Below are positions 1 to 9,375 of a DNA stretch of 64,000 nucleotides, piece after piece (the stretch's first letter is position 1; each line of letters starts with the position of its first letter). This DNA comes from SZUA-36 sp963727635 (lineage in GTDB: Bacteria; Pseudomonadota; Gammaproteobacteria; Xanthomonadales; SZUA-36), in the NCBI GenBank assembly GCA_963727635.1, contig CAVSHP010000016.1, positions 203,777 to 267,776 on the forward strand, in the 5' to 3' direction. Below the pieces are notes generated by a model. It did not search any database, was not told where the DNA came from, and saw only the letters and a list, made by a program, of their open reading frames with translations. The position numbers and the translations under genes are program-made.

Positions 1-1
1 C

Positions 2-97
2 CCCGGTGACCGGGATTCATTCCAAACTTTTAGTTACTCCACCATCCTGGCCGCTATTGTGGGCATCCTCATAAAAACAGTCCTTGATCGGGACTAA
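2..97 (+). CDS. C-terminal end of a small membrane protein (partial)
   Basis: An open frame enters from the left edge and stops at TAA 95-97, giving 31 residues. The last part is a hydrophobic stretch (TILAAIVGILI) followed by a short charged tail (KTVLDRD), as in the last transmembrane helix of a small inner-membrane protein. The pattern resembles the end of GlsB/YeaQ/YmgE-type proteins, but too little is present to assign a family. Confidence 0.35.
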   Translation, partial: PGDRDSFQTFSYSTILAAIVGILIKTVLDRD

Positions 98-585
98 ATC
101 AAATATTTCCTCCGTGCTTCAAAACCTGCTTCTGTAAGCTCAGGTCAAGTCTTGTCTGCGTATTGAAATTTACCTGGCGTGGCGGATGTATCTGAAAAAA
201 GGCGCCGCACGGGGGTTGTGCGGCGCCCGGCCATCGTCAGCATTCCAACTGGTGCTGGTCGCTGACTGCGAGGAGACCGAATACCACGGACGTGGAATGT
301 CCATGCGTGTCTCGTTGGATTCTGTTAGCCAGAATTACGTCCTTTCCGAATCCTGGATTGATAATTACCTACTGAAAGCAGATTAGCACGTGTCTTATTA
401 ATCTAAGCTTAAAATAATTTTAATCTATTGATAAGGTAGTAATTATTAACATTAGCTTAAAAAGGATTTAAGCCTTCATTAATCAACATACGTTTATCCT
501 GATAGTGGTTCCATCCTGATCTACCTGTAAATAATTCTCTAAAGAAAAAGCACAGGCTTCATACCATTGGGGCTTCCGGTAATTC
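98..585. other. Intergenic stretch without a convincing protein gene
   Basis: Apart from the hairpin at 192-227, nothing coding stands out. An open frame at 186-386 begins inside that hairpin and has no family resemblance or good ribosome site. The right half (390-540) is AT-rich with TTAA-containing words (CTTAAAATAA, GCTTAAAAAGG, GATTTAAGCC). Similar TTAA-rich words recur at 2,200-2,235 ahead of the DUF2202 gene, so both stretches may be promoter regions of similarly controlled genes. That is inference. Confidence 0.4.
192..227 (-). terminator. Strong rho-independent terminator on the minus strand
   Basis: A perfect 10-bp inverted repeat (GGCGCCGCAC 201-210 with GTGCGGCGCC 218-227, 7-nt loop) is flanked on its left by a run of A (195-200). 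Read on the minus strand this is a GC-rich hairpin followed by six U. There is no U-run on the plus side. It would end a leftward transcript coming from the 228-600 region, where no minus-strand protein gene is visible. Confidence 0.7.
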
Positions 586-615
586 TTGTTACCTGGAAAT
601 GCGAAGGAGAATGCG

Positions 616-2106
616 ATGAGAGCTCAATTATCAGTTGGTCATAACTCGTGCCCGGCAATCCGGCGTGACGAGTCCAGAATCCAGCAGAAAGATATTCCAA
701 GGCCAAAGAAATTAGCGTTCTTCATTTGGCTGTTGTTAACCATGTTAGCGCTTGTATTTGTTCCGCTTCCAGCCGTCAGCCAGACGGGTGGCGGCAGTGG
801 CCACGAGGGTGGCGGCAGCGGCTGCGGCGATGTGTTTGGAGACATGATACATGTCCTGCGGGATGACGTGACCGGGCAGCCGATCTTCGCGCAACGCTGG
901 ATCGAGTTACCCAAGGAAGTACCGGGTTATGGCTGGGGCTATTGCCCAATCGCGATCGACGAGGATGGTGAACGTCTTCCGTTCCTGCCCTTTTCCTGCG
1001 AAATCGATCCAATATATGCCGACCTGGTCGTCGAAGTCGACTATTTCGGACGTCTTAATGGCGGCCGCACCAAGGAACGTAACCAACGTATGCATTTCGA
1101 TGAGGTCATCTCGAACATCAAGCAAGCTGGACAACTCCGCGTGGATCCGACCGGGCGCCTGGAAATGGGTTTTGGCGATCCGCTGTACTGTAACGCGGAA
1201 GGAGACCCGGGATATTGCAGCTGGTCCACGGTCGACTCACCGATGGAGAGCATGGCACTTTACGTCCGCTTGATGAAATACGGACATTTTGCGACAGATC
1301 CCATGGAAGTTGATATCTGGGCGAATGGCGATCCCGCAGCCGGCACGCAGTATCACCCTGCCCTCAGCGAGGATGACTGGCCCAAGTTCATAGCAGCTGG
1401 GTTGAAGCACCTGTTACCGGACGCCGATGTCCTGGTGTGCTGGGTAAATGGTGACTTCAATCCTGATTGCGCAACGCCAGAAAGGTTAAAAAAGGAAGAT
1501 TTCAATAGTTCTGCGGTGTATCTCGGTGCAGCCGCCAACAAGACCGGTAAAATCACGGTGGATCTGGTCCAGTACCTGAACCGGTTCCTCAAGATCACCC
1601 GCGATACGGAGGCCACGTTGGCGACTACGGACATCCTGCCGGCACTCTACGAGGACTGCTGGCCGGAAGATGTTGCCAATCCCTGGACGGAGGGTGAAGA
1701 ACCACCCGTCGATTTCGACTTGACCATGGACCCGGTATATCTCGACTCCTGCGAGATAATCGAGGCAAATCCAGCCATGCCCGGCTGGGCAATCTATGCT
1801 CAGTACACCAACGTCAGAGAGATGTTCATGGATTTCTCCAAGTCCAGCTATAAACGGTATAACAAGGCAAAAGTCACCGCTGACCTGATACTCGAAGGTT
1901 CAAGTGCCGGTATCTGGCAACGCGCCAACGATCAGGACCCGTTTGCATGGGTAGCCGACTATCCGAACCCGGATAGCCCCGCCAAGGACGCCATCCAGAA
2001 TTTTGTCGGTGCGGCCAGTGATTCCCTGCGGGCGATAGAGTATATCCACAACTACGCGATCCCGGAGGATCTGTACTGCAAGTACCGTCCGTCCGATTGT
2101 CTATAG
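616..2106 (+). CDS. Secreted protein of unknown function with a Gly-rich linker
   Basis: No family is recognised. The start at 616 is chosen because AAGGAGA (604-610) sits just upstream; an earlier in-frame start at 586 has no such site. The product is about 496 residues. A hydrophobic segment (LAFFIWLLLTMLALVFVPLP) ends in an AVSQ-type signal-peptidase site. It is followed by a GGGSGHEGGGSGCG linker and a large acidic domain rich in Trp, Tyr, Asp and Pro with about a dozen Cys, as in a disulfide-stabilised periplasmic or extracellular protein. A hairpin lies right after the stop and a second secreted-protein gene follows on the same strand. Function is unknown. Confidence 0.6.
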   Translation: MRAQLSVGHNSCPAIRRDESRIQQKDIPRPKKLAFFIWLLLTMLALVFVPLPAVSQTGGGSGHEGGGSGCGDVFGDMIHVLRDDVTGQPIFAQRWIELPKEVPGYGWGYCPIAIDEDGERLPFLPFSCEIDPIYADLVVEVDYFGRLNGGRTKERNQRMHFDEVISNIKQAGQLRVDPTGRLEMGFGDPLYCNAEGDPGYCSWSTVDSPMESMALYVRLMKYGHFATDPMEVDIWANGDPAAGTQYHPALSEDDWPKFIAAGLKHLLPDADVLVCWVNGDFNPDCATPERLKKEDFNSSAVYLGAAANKTGKITVDLVQYLNRFLKITRDTEATLATTDILPALYEDCWPEDVANPWTEGEEPPVDFDLTMDPVYLDSCEIIEANPAMPGWAIYAQYTNVREMFMDFSKSSYKRYNKAKVTADLILEGSSAGIWQRANDQDPFAWVADYPNPDSPAKDAIQNFVGAASDSLRAIEYIHNYAIPEDLYCKYRPSDCL

Positions 2107-2130
2107 CCGTTTGAATCCGTGTGAACCCGT

Positions 2131-2164
2131 GGTGTGATCCCTGAATTATTTCAGGGTTCACACC
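2131..2164 (+). terminator. Hairpin after the secreted-protein gene
   Basis: GGTGTGATCCCTGAA (2131-2145) pairs with TTCAGGGTTCACACC (2150-2164), with one mismatch in 15 and a 4-nt loop. It begins about 25 nt after the stop codon at 2106. No U-tract follows, so it may stabilise the 3' end or act as a weak or bidirectional terminator. Confidence 0.5.
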
Positions 2165-2389
2165 TGCACGTAAAACAATGCCTCAATCCTTAGCACCAGC
2201 TTAAGTCTTGCTTAAGCGCCTATTAAGCCGCCAACCGTTAACATTGATTCAGGGAGCAAACCAAGGGGTGCTCCCCGATGTCGGTGATCACTCCGTATTT
2301 TTTGGAGAGTTACCAGAAGGTTGAAACCAGACCATTCGGTCAACAGTGATAGCTGGTGTTGGCCATGGATGTGAAATGGAGACAGGAAA

Positions 2390-3151
2390 ATGTTGAACAA
2401 ATTGATATTTACTATCCTGACAGCGGCGCTACTCACGTTCGCCGACGCAACGACCAGCATGGCCGACCTTGGATATGGCTGTGGCATTGGTTACGGCATA
2501 TGTGACGGTAGCGGAGATGGAGAGGGTAAAGGTTACGGCCATGGCTATGGAAATGGAAATGGTGTCATGGACGGGAGTTGTATCGCCGATGACGCTGACA
2601 GCAACAACGCGGCAAACGTCCTGACAACGGAAGAAATGGACTCGCTGCTATTCATGCGCGAGGAAGAGAAACTTGCGCGCGACAGTTACCTGGCGCTGGG
2701 CACTTTGTGGGAAATGGCTATATTCGACAATATTGCAGTTTCCGAACAAAAACATATGGATGCCGTCAAAACCCTGATCGATTGCTACAAGCTGACTGAT
2801 CCGGTGTTGGACGAACCCGGCGCCTTTTCAAATCCTGAATTACAGAACCTTTTCTACCTGCTAATGGACCAGGGCGCACAGTCTTCGATGGACGGCCTGT
2901 ACGTCGGTGCGTTTATTGAAGAAACCGAAATAATGAATCTGCAAAGTGCGATTGCGGTGACGGGTCAGACAGATATCGTCAGCACTTACGAAAGCCTGAT
3001 GTGCGGCTCTCGTAACCATTTACGTGTTTTCATTAGACAGATCGAGATAAACGGCGGCGCCTACACCCCCGTTGTATTGGGAGAGGAGGAATTCTGGGCG
3101 ATCGCGTACTCGGATATGGAGCGGAATTGCGGGAAAAATAAACAAGGGTAA
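2390..3151 (+). CDS. Secreted DUF2202 (ferritin-like) domain protein
   Basis: A 253-residue protein with an N-terminal signal sequence (ILTILTAALLTFADATTSMA), a Gly/Tyr-rich low-complexity stretch at about residues 28-58 and a C-terminal DUF2202 domain. The diagnostic helices are LTTEEMDSLLFMREEEKLAR followed by SEQKHMDAV, and later EETEIMNLQSAI and SRNHLRVF. DUF2202 is a ferritin-like four-helix family; the conserved Glu and His (EEEK, EQKH, EETE, RNH) are placed as for a di-metal site. Substrate and role are unknown. A GGAGACAGGAAA ribosome site precedes the start at 2390. A terminator follows the gene. Confidence 0.85.
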   Translation: MLNKLIFTILTAALLTFADATTSMADLGYGCGIGYGICDGSGDGEGKGYGHGYGNGNGVMDGSCIADDADSNNAANVLTTEEMDSLLFMREEEKLARDSYLALGTLWEMAIFDNIAVSEQKHMDAVKTLIDCYKLTDPVLDEPGAFSNPELQNLFYLLMDQGAQSSMDGLYVGAFIEETEIMNLQSAIAVTGQTDIVSTYESLMCGSRNHLRVFIRQIEINGGAYTPVVLGEEEFWAIAYSDMERNCGKNKQG

Positions 3152-3177
3152 GGATAAAGCTCCAATAAAAGGTAACA

Positions 3178-3216
3178 GGGCCGGCTGTAATTTAACCATT
3201 ACAGCCGGTCCTTTTT
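3178..3216 (+). terminator. Rho-independent terminator after the DUF2202 gene
   Basis: GGGCCGGCTGTAA (3178-3190) pairs with TTACAGCCGGTCC (3199-3211) around an 8-nt loop. The strand continues into a T-run (3212-3216). This is a canonical intrinsic terminator 27 nt past the stop codon. Confidence 0.85.
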
Positions 3217-3372
3217 ATATTACGGATTATATTACGCACTGACGAATGCGGCAGGGCGATAGCGGTGAGCAAGAGCAACACCTTTTCGTTCTGAACCCGG
3301 ATATCGGTGGTTTACCTGGCGGCCTGGTTCGAATTTTCAAACCAGACTGCTAAATGGTTGGGCTCCCGTCCG

Positions 3373-5076
3373 CTACTTGCCGCCTGTCCGGCCCGGCCCG
3401 TAGACGGCGCGGCCCGGCTTGGCGCCTGTGTGTTCGCCGTCCTTCAGCACCTGTTGGCCGTTGACGAACACGTGCAGCATGCCGGTCGCGTACTGGTGCG
3501 GTTTGACGAAGGTCGCGTGGTCCTGGATCTTGGCCGGATCAAACACGACCACGTCGGCGTAGAAACCGGTTTTCAGCTGTCCACGGTGGTCAACTTTCAA
3601 GGTCAATGTCGGCAACGTCGCCAGCTTGCGGATCGCCTGCTCCAGCGTCAGCACCTTTTCATCGCGGACATATTTCGCCAGCACACGGGCAAAACTGCCG
3701 TAGGCGCGCGGGTGTGCGCTGCTCTTCAGGAAAACCCCCTCCGGCGCCATCGAGGCCTCGTCCGAATTGAAGCTGACCCATGGCAGGGCGACCGCCTTCC
3801 TGACCACATCCTCGGACTGTGTGAAATAGACGGTGCCGACGCGGCTGTCGTCTTCGATGATCAGGTCCATGGCGGTGTAGCGCGGATCGGTGCCGCGCAT
3901 TGCGGCGACTTCGGCCAGGGTTTTGCCCGTCAGTGGTTTCAACGCGTCTGACTTGAAGCCCACCAGCAGGATGTTATCCGGGGTGCCCGCACCGATGTAC
4001 AGATTTTCCCATTCGGTCGAGTTCTCCAGCATTTCAGCCGCGATCTTGTCACGCGTGGCGGGGTCTTTCATGCGTTCAACGGATGCTTCGAAACCACCTT
4101 CCTGGACCCATGGCGGTATTGATGCATTGAGACCGGTGGCGCCCGCCGGATAGGTGTAGATATCCGCGGTGATCTGCAGACCCTCGGCCCTGCGCTTTCT
4201 CGACCATCGCCACCGCCTGGTCGAACAAGTGCCAGTTGGGCTGACCGGATGACTTGAAATGGTAGATCTCGGCGCGGATTTTGGCTTCGCGGGCGATCGT
4301 GATCAACTCTTCGAGGGCTTCCAGCATGCTGGCGCCCTCGTCCCGCATATGCGAGATGTACATGCCGTCGTATTCGGCGGCCACTTTCGAAAGCTCGATC
4401 AGTTCATCGGTCTTGGCAAAACTTCCCGGCGGGTAGATCAGCGAAGAAGCAACGCCCGAGGGCGCCTTCTTCCATCGCCTGGCGCACCAGGGCGCGCATT
4501 TGCTCCAGCTCTTCCGCGCGTCGGATCGCGGTCTTCATGGCCGATGACATAGGTGCGCGGCGTGGCGGCGCCGATAAACGAGGCGACGTTGGGCGAGATG
4601 CCGTGTTGTTCCAGAAACGCAGGTACTCCGCCAGCGTTGTCCATTCGACGCGTAATGAATGTCGCCCTGCGAGTCGACCATTTCCTCCTTCATCCTGTCG
4701 TTCAGCGGGCCCATGGAATCCCCTTCGCCCATGATTTCAAGGGTAACGCCCTGGCGGATATCGCTTTGCGAATTGCCGTCTTCGATCAATGACTCGTTGG
4801 ACCAGCACATCATGTTGACAAAGCCCGGCGCGACCGCCAGACCCTTGAACGTCCAGATTTCGAGCGGTGCGCTGGCCTCGCCGATGTCACCGATCGCGGC
4901 GATGCAGGTCGCCATTGAATGGCGAGATCACCCGTATACGGCGTGTCACCGCTGCCGTCGTAAATCGTGCCGCCGCGCAGGATCACGTCGTATGACGCCG
5001 GCGCTGCAAAGGCTGACAGACAGCAGCAAAAAGTGAAGGCCAAGGTCAAAAGGCTGATGCGGTTTACGGCTTGCAT
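3373..5076 (-). CDS. D-aminoacylase-type amidohydrolase, exported, several frameshifts
   Basis: Five overlapping minus-strand frames join into one protein of about 565 residues. It has a signal peptide (MQAVNRISLLTLAF... ending AFAAP) and an amidohydrolase entry strand (YDVILRGGTIYDGSGD). Further blocks are VAPGFVNMMCWSNESLIEDG, SDIRQGVTLEIMGEGDSMGP, FIGAATPRTYVIG and YDGMYISHMRDEG, and the end ADVVVFDPAKIQDHATF is typical. These match the N-acyl-D-amino-acid deacylase family, which hydrolyses N-acyl-D-amino acids. The start at 5076 follows AAGGAGAATTT. Frame changes lie near 4,910, 4,660, 4,500, 4,400 and 4,150. They may be sequencing indels, since the protein sequence between them is well kept, but decay cannot be excluded. 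Confidence 0.8.
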
Positions 5077-5146
5077 AAATTCTCCTTTGAGAACACGGTC
5101 AAATGAAGGAAACGGATAGCTGCAGTATATACGGATCGAATGCAAT

Positions 5147-6016
5147 TTAGGGCGTGCCCGCCTGCTGAACAGTGAGCGGTGGCGCTGACTTTATCTCCAG
5201 CGCACTGGTCACATCGGTGCTGAATGTCATACCCGCATCACGCAGAACACGCCAGCATTGGATCATGACATCATTGGTGAGACTCACCAGGTCACGGCGG
5301 CTGGTGTTGATGTCTACCCAAAAGAACAGTTCATAAACGATCCAGCTGTCGGCAAACTCCTTGATAAGGACAAACGCCTGCGGCTCCTGCAGCACATCCT
5401 CCACAGCACGAATCGTGTTTTGCAGAAGTGATACGACTGCTTCGGGTTCGTCGTGGTAGGCAACACCGATAGAAAACTTCGGTCGGCGAAGGCCATCGCG
5501 GGTGTAATTGTAAAGCGCCTCCCTGAAGATCTGTGCGCTGGGCACGAACACGTCACAGGCGTCAAACGTACGTATGTGAACAGAGCGGATGTCAATGGCG
5601 CGTACGGTGCCCGTCAGGTCTCCCGACTTGATCAGGTCGCCAACTTCAAAGGGTCGGCTGAAGTTAAGGAAAATGCCGGCCAGCAGATTCTCACCGATTT
5701 CGCGAAAGGCAAAACCCAGAACAATGGCAACCACGCCGCCGGTGGCCAGCATACTCGCAGCCAGGCCTTTGAACCCCAGGACACTGAGCGCAAACATCAC
5801 ACCCAGTAGCCGGATAGTCCACATTACCAGGCGCTGGACATATCGTTCCTGGGCCTGTAAACGTTGGCTGCGGTGCATGATGCGGCCAACCAGCTTGCTT
5901 AATAATCGGGCAAGCAGGAAAAAGATGAGCAGCACGATCATGGTGTACATCAGCCGCGGCGAAAAGCTGAGAAAGGTCTGCCAGTCGGCGTGTAAACTTT
6001 CAGTGATGAATTCCAT
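5147..6016 (-). CDS. MscS-family mechanosensitive ion channel
   Basis: A 289-residue intact inner-membrane protein of the small-conductance mechanosensitive channel family. Hydrophobic helices lie at about residues 19-40, 65-85 and 88-110. The third is Gly/Ala-rich and flows into the family signature GFAFREIGENLLAGIFL. A beta-domain segment (PFEVGDLIKSGDLTGTVRAI) and the cytoplasmic region (VFVPSAQIFREALYNYTRDG) follow. Such channels open under membrane tension to release solutes on hypo-osmotic shock. The length matches the compact E. coli MscS type. It is read in the same direction as the amidohydrolase, about 70 bp away, without clear coupling. Confidence 0.92.
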   Translation of the reverse strand: MEFITESLHADWQTFLSFSPRLMYTMIVLLIFFLLARLLSKLVGRIMHRSQRLQAQERYVQRLVMWTIRLLGVMFALSVLGFKGLAASMLATGGVVAIVLGFAFREIGENLLAGIFLNFSRPFEVGDLIKSGDLTGTVRAIDIRSVHIRTFDACDVFVPSAQIFREALYNYTRDGLRRPKFSIGVAYHDEPEAVVSLLQNTIRAVEDVLQEPQAFVLIKEFADSWIVYELFFWVDINTSRRDLVSLTNDVMIQCWRVLRDAGMTFSTDVTSALEIKSAPPLTVQQAGTP

Positions 6017-6224
6017 ATTTACTCTTGAGTCTGTTCGTCCAGCTTAAAATGTTAGCAAATAATGCTTATCCCATTTGTACTCTTAAGCTGTCGGCCAAAA
6101 GTGGAATGGCAACGATGTGCTTTAACGCAATTCATCGAGGTAGAAAAATGGCCACCCGGAGTTGACCTTTTGTAGTTCGGCGCACGTTGTGCCGTAAAGC
6201 ACAGGCCCCATGCAATACCAGGTG

Positions 6225-6781
6225 TCAGGTACCATCACCGGGAAGCAATGTCCGTTCGGTTAAGTCCGCGGCAGATTTTTCTTGCCACTTAGGCCAATAC
6301 TTTGCGTGTTTCTCGTCGACACTATCCTTGTGAACTTCATACCAGGCTCTCGCTTCGTCATCCGTCGTGACCAGCGTGGTTTTACCCGTCCATTTTTCGA
6401 ACTTTTTTGAATCCGTACTGAAATCGGTAGACCCGCCTTTGCGGATTGGGATCAGTGAAAACCTGGCCTTCCATGCCCCCGTGCGCGGTGTCACCATGGC
6501 GTAGTAGTTTTACCGGCCGCCAGATCCGCTTCCATGAAGTCGGCCGCCTCTGAGACCACCATAAAAGTGTGTTTCCCGGCGGTGGTTGGATAATTGATCT
6601 TCGTTTTGTTTTTCATGATACCGATGAAAATGGTTTTATCGTCGGTGATCTCGTAGACCGTTGCCTTTATCGCTGCGCCAACGGCTGAATACCGCATGAA
6701 AACAACCGTTGTATCGTCTTCTGCTGCGTAGGATGTCGGGCACAATACCAACAGTGCCATTACAAGTACCAGGTTTCTCAT
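6225..6781 (-). CDS. Small secreted DUF2846-like protein, one frameshift
   Basis: Two frames join near 6,508 into about 185 residues. The start at 6781 (MRNLVLVMALL) follows GGGGACAA; a signal peptide ends CPTSYAAED. The body reads VVFMRYSAVGAAIKATVYEI, then KNKTKINYPTTAGKHTFMVV. Correcting one base in the A/C run gives GKTYYAMVTPRTGAWKARF. This strand pattern resembles DUF2846-type proteins (small beta domains exposed in the periplasm), whose role is unknown. The frameshift lies at GGTAAAACTACTACG, where one missing C restores the frame. The family call is by pattern only. Confidence 0.6.
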
Positions 6782-6924
6782 GTTTGTCCCCGACTTAAAT
6801 ATGAGTTTTGAATTGATTCGGTTGATTGTACTGGTCGAATTCTTAATTAGCGAATACATACAGCGGTTCGAATTAAAATGCTTCAATCCAAACCCGGGCC
6901 CATAAATTGCTTTAGAGACAAACA

Positions 6925-8403
6925 TCATTGCAGACTGAAAACAGGTCCCAATGACACCCCATGCAGCTCTTTATTTCGATCACCTTGCCGGTGTTCCGAC
7001 AGGGAAAAATATATCTGTGAATTTTCACGGATGTCTACCAGCCTTTTACTGGTGGAGATAGTTGCCCCTGCAAAATCCAGGTAACTGCTGCCGACCTCCA
7101 GCCCGACCCTGGCATCGACTTGCAATAATGTGGCGGTAACCACGGAGTCAATAGCCAACAATGCGGTTGTCCGCCGAACTCAACTGTACATTTTCCAGGT
7201 TTGCATCAGAGCTGACTAAAACAATGGATTCCGCAACCACGTCCCTCAGTACGATTCCGTGACAGTTTTTGAATTGAAGTAGATTTAAAATGACCTTTGA
7301 AGACTAGATTCTCCTGGCCGTCGCAACGCACCGTTTCTTTTATCTGCATCTCGTTTCCGACCGCCAACAGACGTTTCTGAGCCTGTTTGGCCTCGTGGCT
7401 CATTTCCAGGGAATAATTCAGATACCTGCATGAAACTTCAAAATTATCGGTCATGGGAACGTGCCCGGCCTCGTAGATCTGATGAAGTTCCGCATTGGGT
7501 AAAAGATCTGCCAACAGAATTCCGGTTCGGATCGGAGCAACGGTATCCTGATCACCCCAGATAATATGCGTTGGAATCGCAACCTCACGGGCTGCCCGGG
7601 AGAAATCTTCATAGACCAGGCCCAGTGCTGCATTCAAGGTCGCATGGTCCTTGTACAGGTATTTCTTTGCCAGGCCATTCGACATCATCAACTGCGGTAT
7701 ATCGGGAAGTCGGTCCATGGTCACCAGCAGTGAGCGTGTCAGCTTATCTGTTGTTCCCGCCAGTTTCTTAACGAACCCTCTTAGTCCCGGGATTCTTTTT
7801 TGATACGGTTCCAACCACTCATAAGTCGTCGGGAGCTTCGCCATGTGCTTGATAAAGACAGTACGCTGCAAAATACCCGCGGCGTCCACCATGACCATCC
7901 GTGAAACCTGTTCAGGATAGTCATAGGCATAGCGCAGACTGACTGCAGCCGCCCATCGAGTGACCTATGACAATCACATTGCCATGTGCAAACCGGCCAA
8001 CCACCCAACTTACAAGCTCGGCGTACTTTTGCGGGGCGTACTGGATTTGCTGTTTGTCGGAACCACCAAAACCGGGTAAATCTATGGCAATGACGTGATA
8101 ATTGGGGGTCAGCGCGGGAAAAACCTGCAACCAGTCGAGCAGGCCATAGTAACCCAGGCCATGTACGAGAATGATTGTCTGCTGGTTCGTCCGGCCAGAC
8201 TCGACAAGGTGTAATTTGCCATTGAATACTGGCTCATCAACCCACCTCTCCTGTTCCGGAGAAGGCCAATGGATCTGCGCTTGCTCTACCTGTTTCATTG
8301 ATTCTGTGGTTGAGCCTTCCCCGGCCACGGAGGCTTCACTGTTGCCTGCGCAAACGCTCAAAAGGCCACACAGGAGCGTCAACAAAATATTTTGGCATTT
8401 CAT
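6925..8403 (-). CDS. Exported alpha/beta hydrolase with a repeat-like C-terminal extension, frameshifted
   Basis: The first frame (from 8403) has a signal peptide (MKCQNILLTLLCGLL...) and hydrolase-fold motifs: ILVHGLGYYGLLDW (oxyanion region), IAIDLPGFGGSD and the nucleophile elbow VIGHSMGG (Ser). Restoring one base near 7,945 gives GGAAVSLRYAYDYPEQVSRM. This leads into the lid and the Asp/His part (IIWGDQDTVAPIRTG, YEAGHVPMTDN). A second correction near 7,270 and a third near 7,160 extend the protein through short hydrophobic/polar repeats (GIVLRDVVAESIVLVSSD, NLENVQLSSADNRIVG) to 6925. That tail looks like a beta-helix or beta-roll. Total about 490 residues. The substrate is unknown. The gene lies 237 bp downstream of the polyene operon in the same direction. 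Confidence 0.7.
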
Positions 8404-8640
8404 AAACTGTTCTGCCGAAACAAAGGTAGTGGCCCACCATTCACCCCAGAATTCTCGTATGGCAAAAATTCAAATTGATGCGCCCATGCAGTTTAGCACC
8501 GTTACAGCACTCTCCTTGCCGTCATTTCCAGGCAGGCCATTTGCCGGAAATTACTTCAGCCTGGCGGGCATATTGCCCTCATCAGAAAAACCCGGACCGG
8601 TAATCCGTCCCGGCGCAAGGCAAACGCTGCCAGTTAGTCT

Positions 8641-9375
8641 TCAACACAAACCGCCGTTGACCGACAGGACCTGCCGGGTGATGTATGCGGCTTCGGGGGA
8701 ACACAAAAAAGACACGCTGGCCGCAATTTCTTCAGGCTTGCCGATCCGGCCGACAGGAATTGACCCGATAATATTTTCCAGCGGCAGGTCTTCCGTCATT
8801 TCCGATTCTATCAGTCCGGGCGCAACACAATTGACGGTGATTTTTCGCTTGGCAAGATCCAGCGCCAGGGCCTTGCTGGCGCCGATGATACCGGCCTTGG
8901 AAGCGCTGTAGTTGACCTGGCCGTGGTTTCCCATCAAACCGGATACAGAGGAAATTGTCACGATTCTTCCCGGTTTTCTGCGCCTGACCATTGGCATTAC
9001 GATGGGATGGAGCACGTTGTAAAAACCATTGAGATTTACATCGATGACCCGTTTCCAGTCGTCACTGCTCAAAGCCGGGAAAACCCCGTCCCTGGTGATG
9101 CCGGCGTTACAAATAACACCGTAGTAGGCGCCGTGCATTTCCATATCCGCCTCTATGACCTCGCGGGTTTGCTGTTCCTCGGACATGTCGAATTTCAATA
9201 GCCTGGAATTGGAAGAGGTCTCGCTTACCAGCTTCATCGTAAGTTCCGCCCCTTCATGGTTGCTGGAATAATGCACCGCCACGTCATAACCATCCCTGGC
9301 CAGGCGGACGGCAATTGCACGGCCGATTCCGGAACTCGCCCCGGTTACCAAAATACTCGACTTCGCATCATTCAT
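8641..9375 (-). CDS. 3-oxoacyl-ACP reductase of the aryl polyene cluster (FabG/ApeQ-like)
   Basis: A 244-residue short-chain dehydrogenase. It has the NADP-binding motif TGASSGIG (about residues 11-18), the CNAGITRDG loop, and the catalytic Ser-Tyr-Lys set in ISSVSGLMGNHG and VNYSASKAG. The C-terminus SVNGGLC is typical of FabG. It would reduce beta-ketoacyl-ACP to the 3-hydroxy form in each polyene elongation round. The start at 9375 (MNDAKSS) is chosen because it overlaps the end of the upstream dehydratase gene (stop at 9368) by 8 nt. It is the last gene of the leftward operon that starts at 14057. Confidence 0.92.
   Translation of the reverse strand: MNDAKSSILVTGASSGIGRAIAVRLARDGYDVAVHYSSNHEGAELTMKLVSETSSNSRLLKFDMSEEQQTREVIEADMEMHGAYYGVICNAGITRDGVFPALSSDDWKRVIDVNLNGFYNVLHPIVMPMVRRRKPGRIVTISSVSGLMGNHGQVNYSASKAGIIGASKALALDLAKRKITVNCVAPGLIESEMTEDLPLENIIGSIPVGRIGKPEEIAASVSFLCSPEAAYITRQVLSVNGGLC

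Noticed and set aside
186..386. 66-residue plus-strand frame
   Set aside because: It begins within the minus-strand terminator hairpin, has no ribosome site and no family resemblance.
3307..4153. Long plus-strand frames opposite the amidohydrolase
   Set aside because: They are antisense to well-recognised deacylase motifs on the minus strand and have no protein family themselves.
8171..8911. 246-residue plus-strand frame
   Set aside because: It runs antisense to the hydrolase and ketoreductase genes, both of which have clear motifs.
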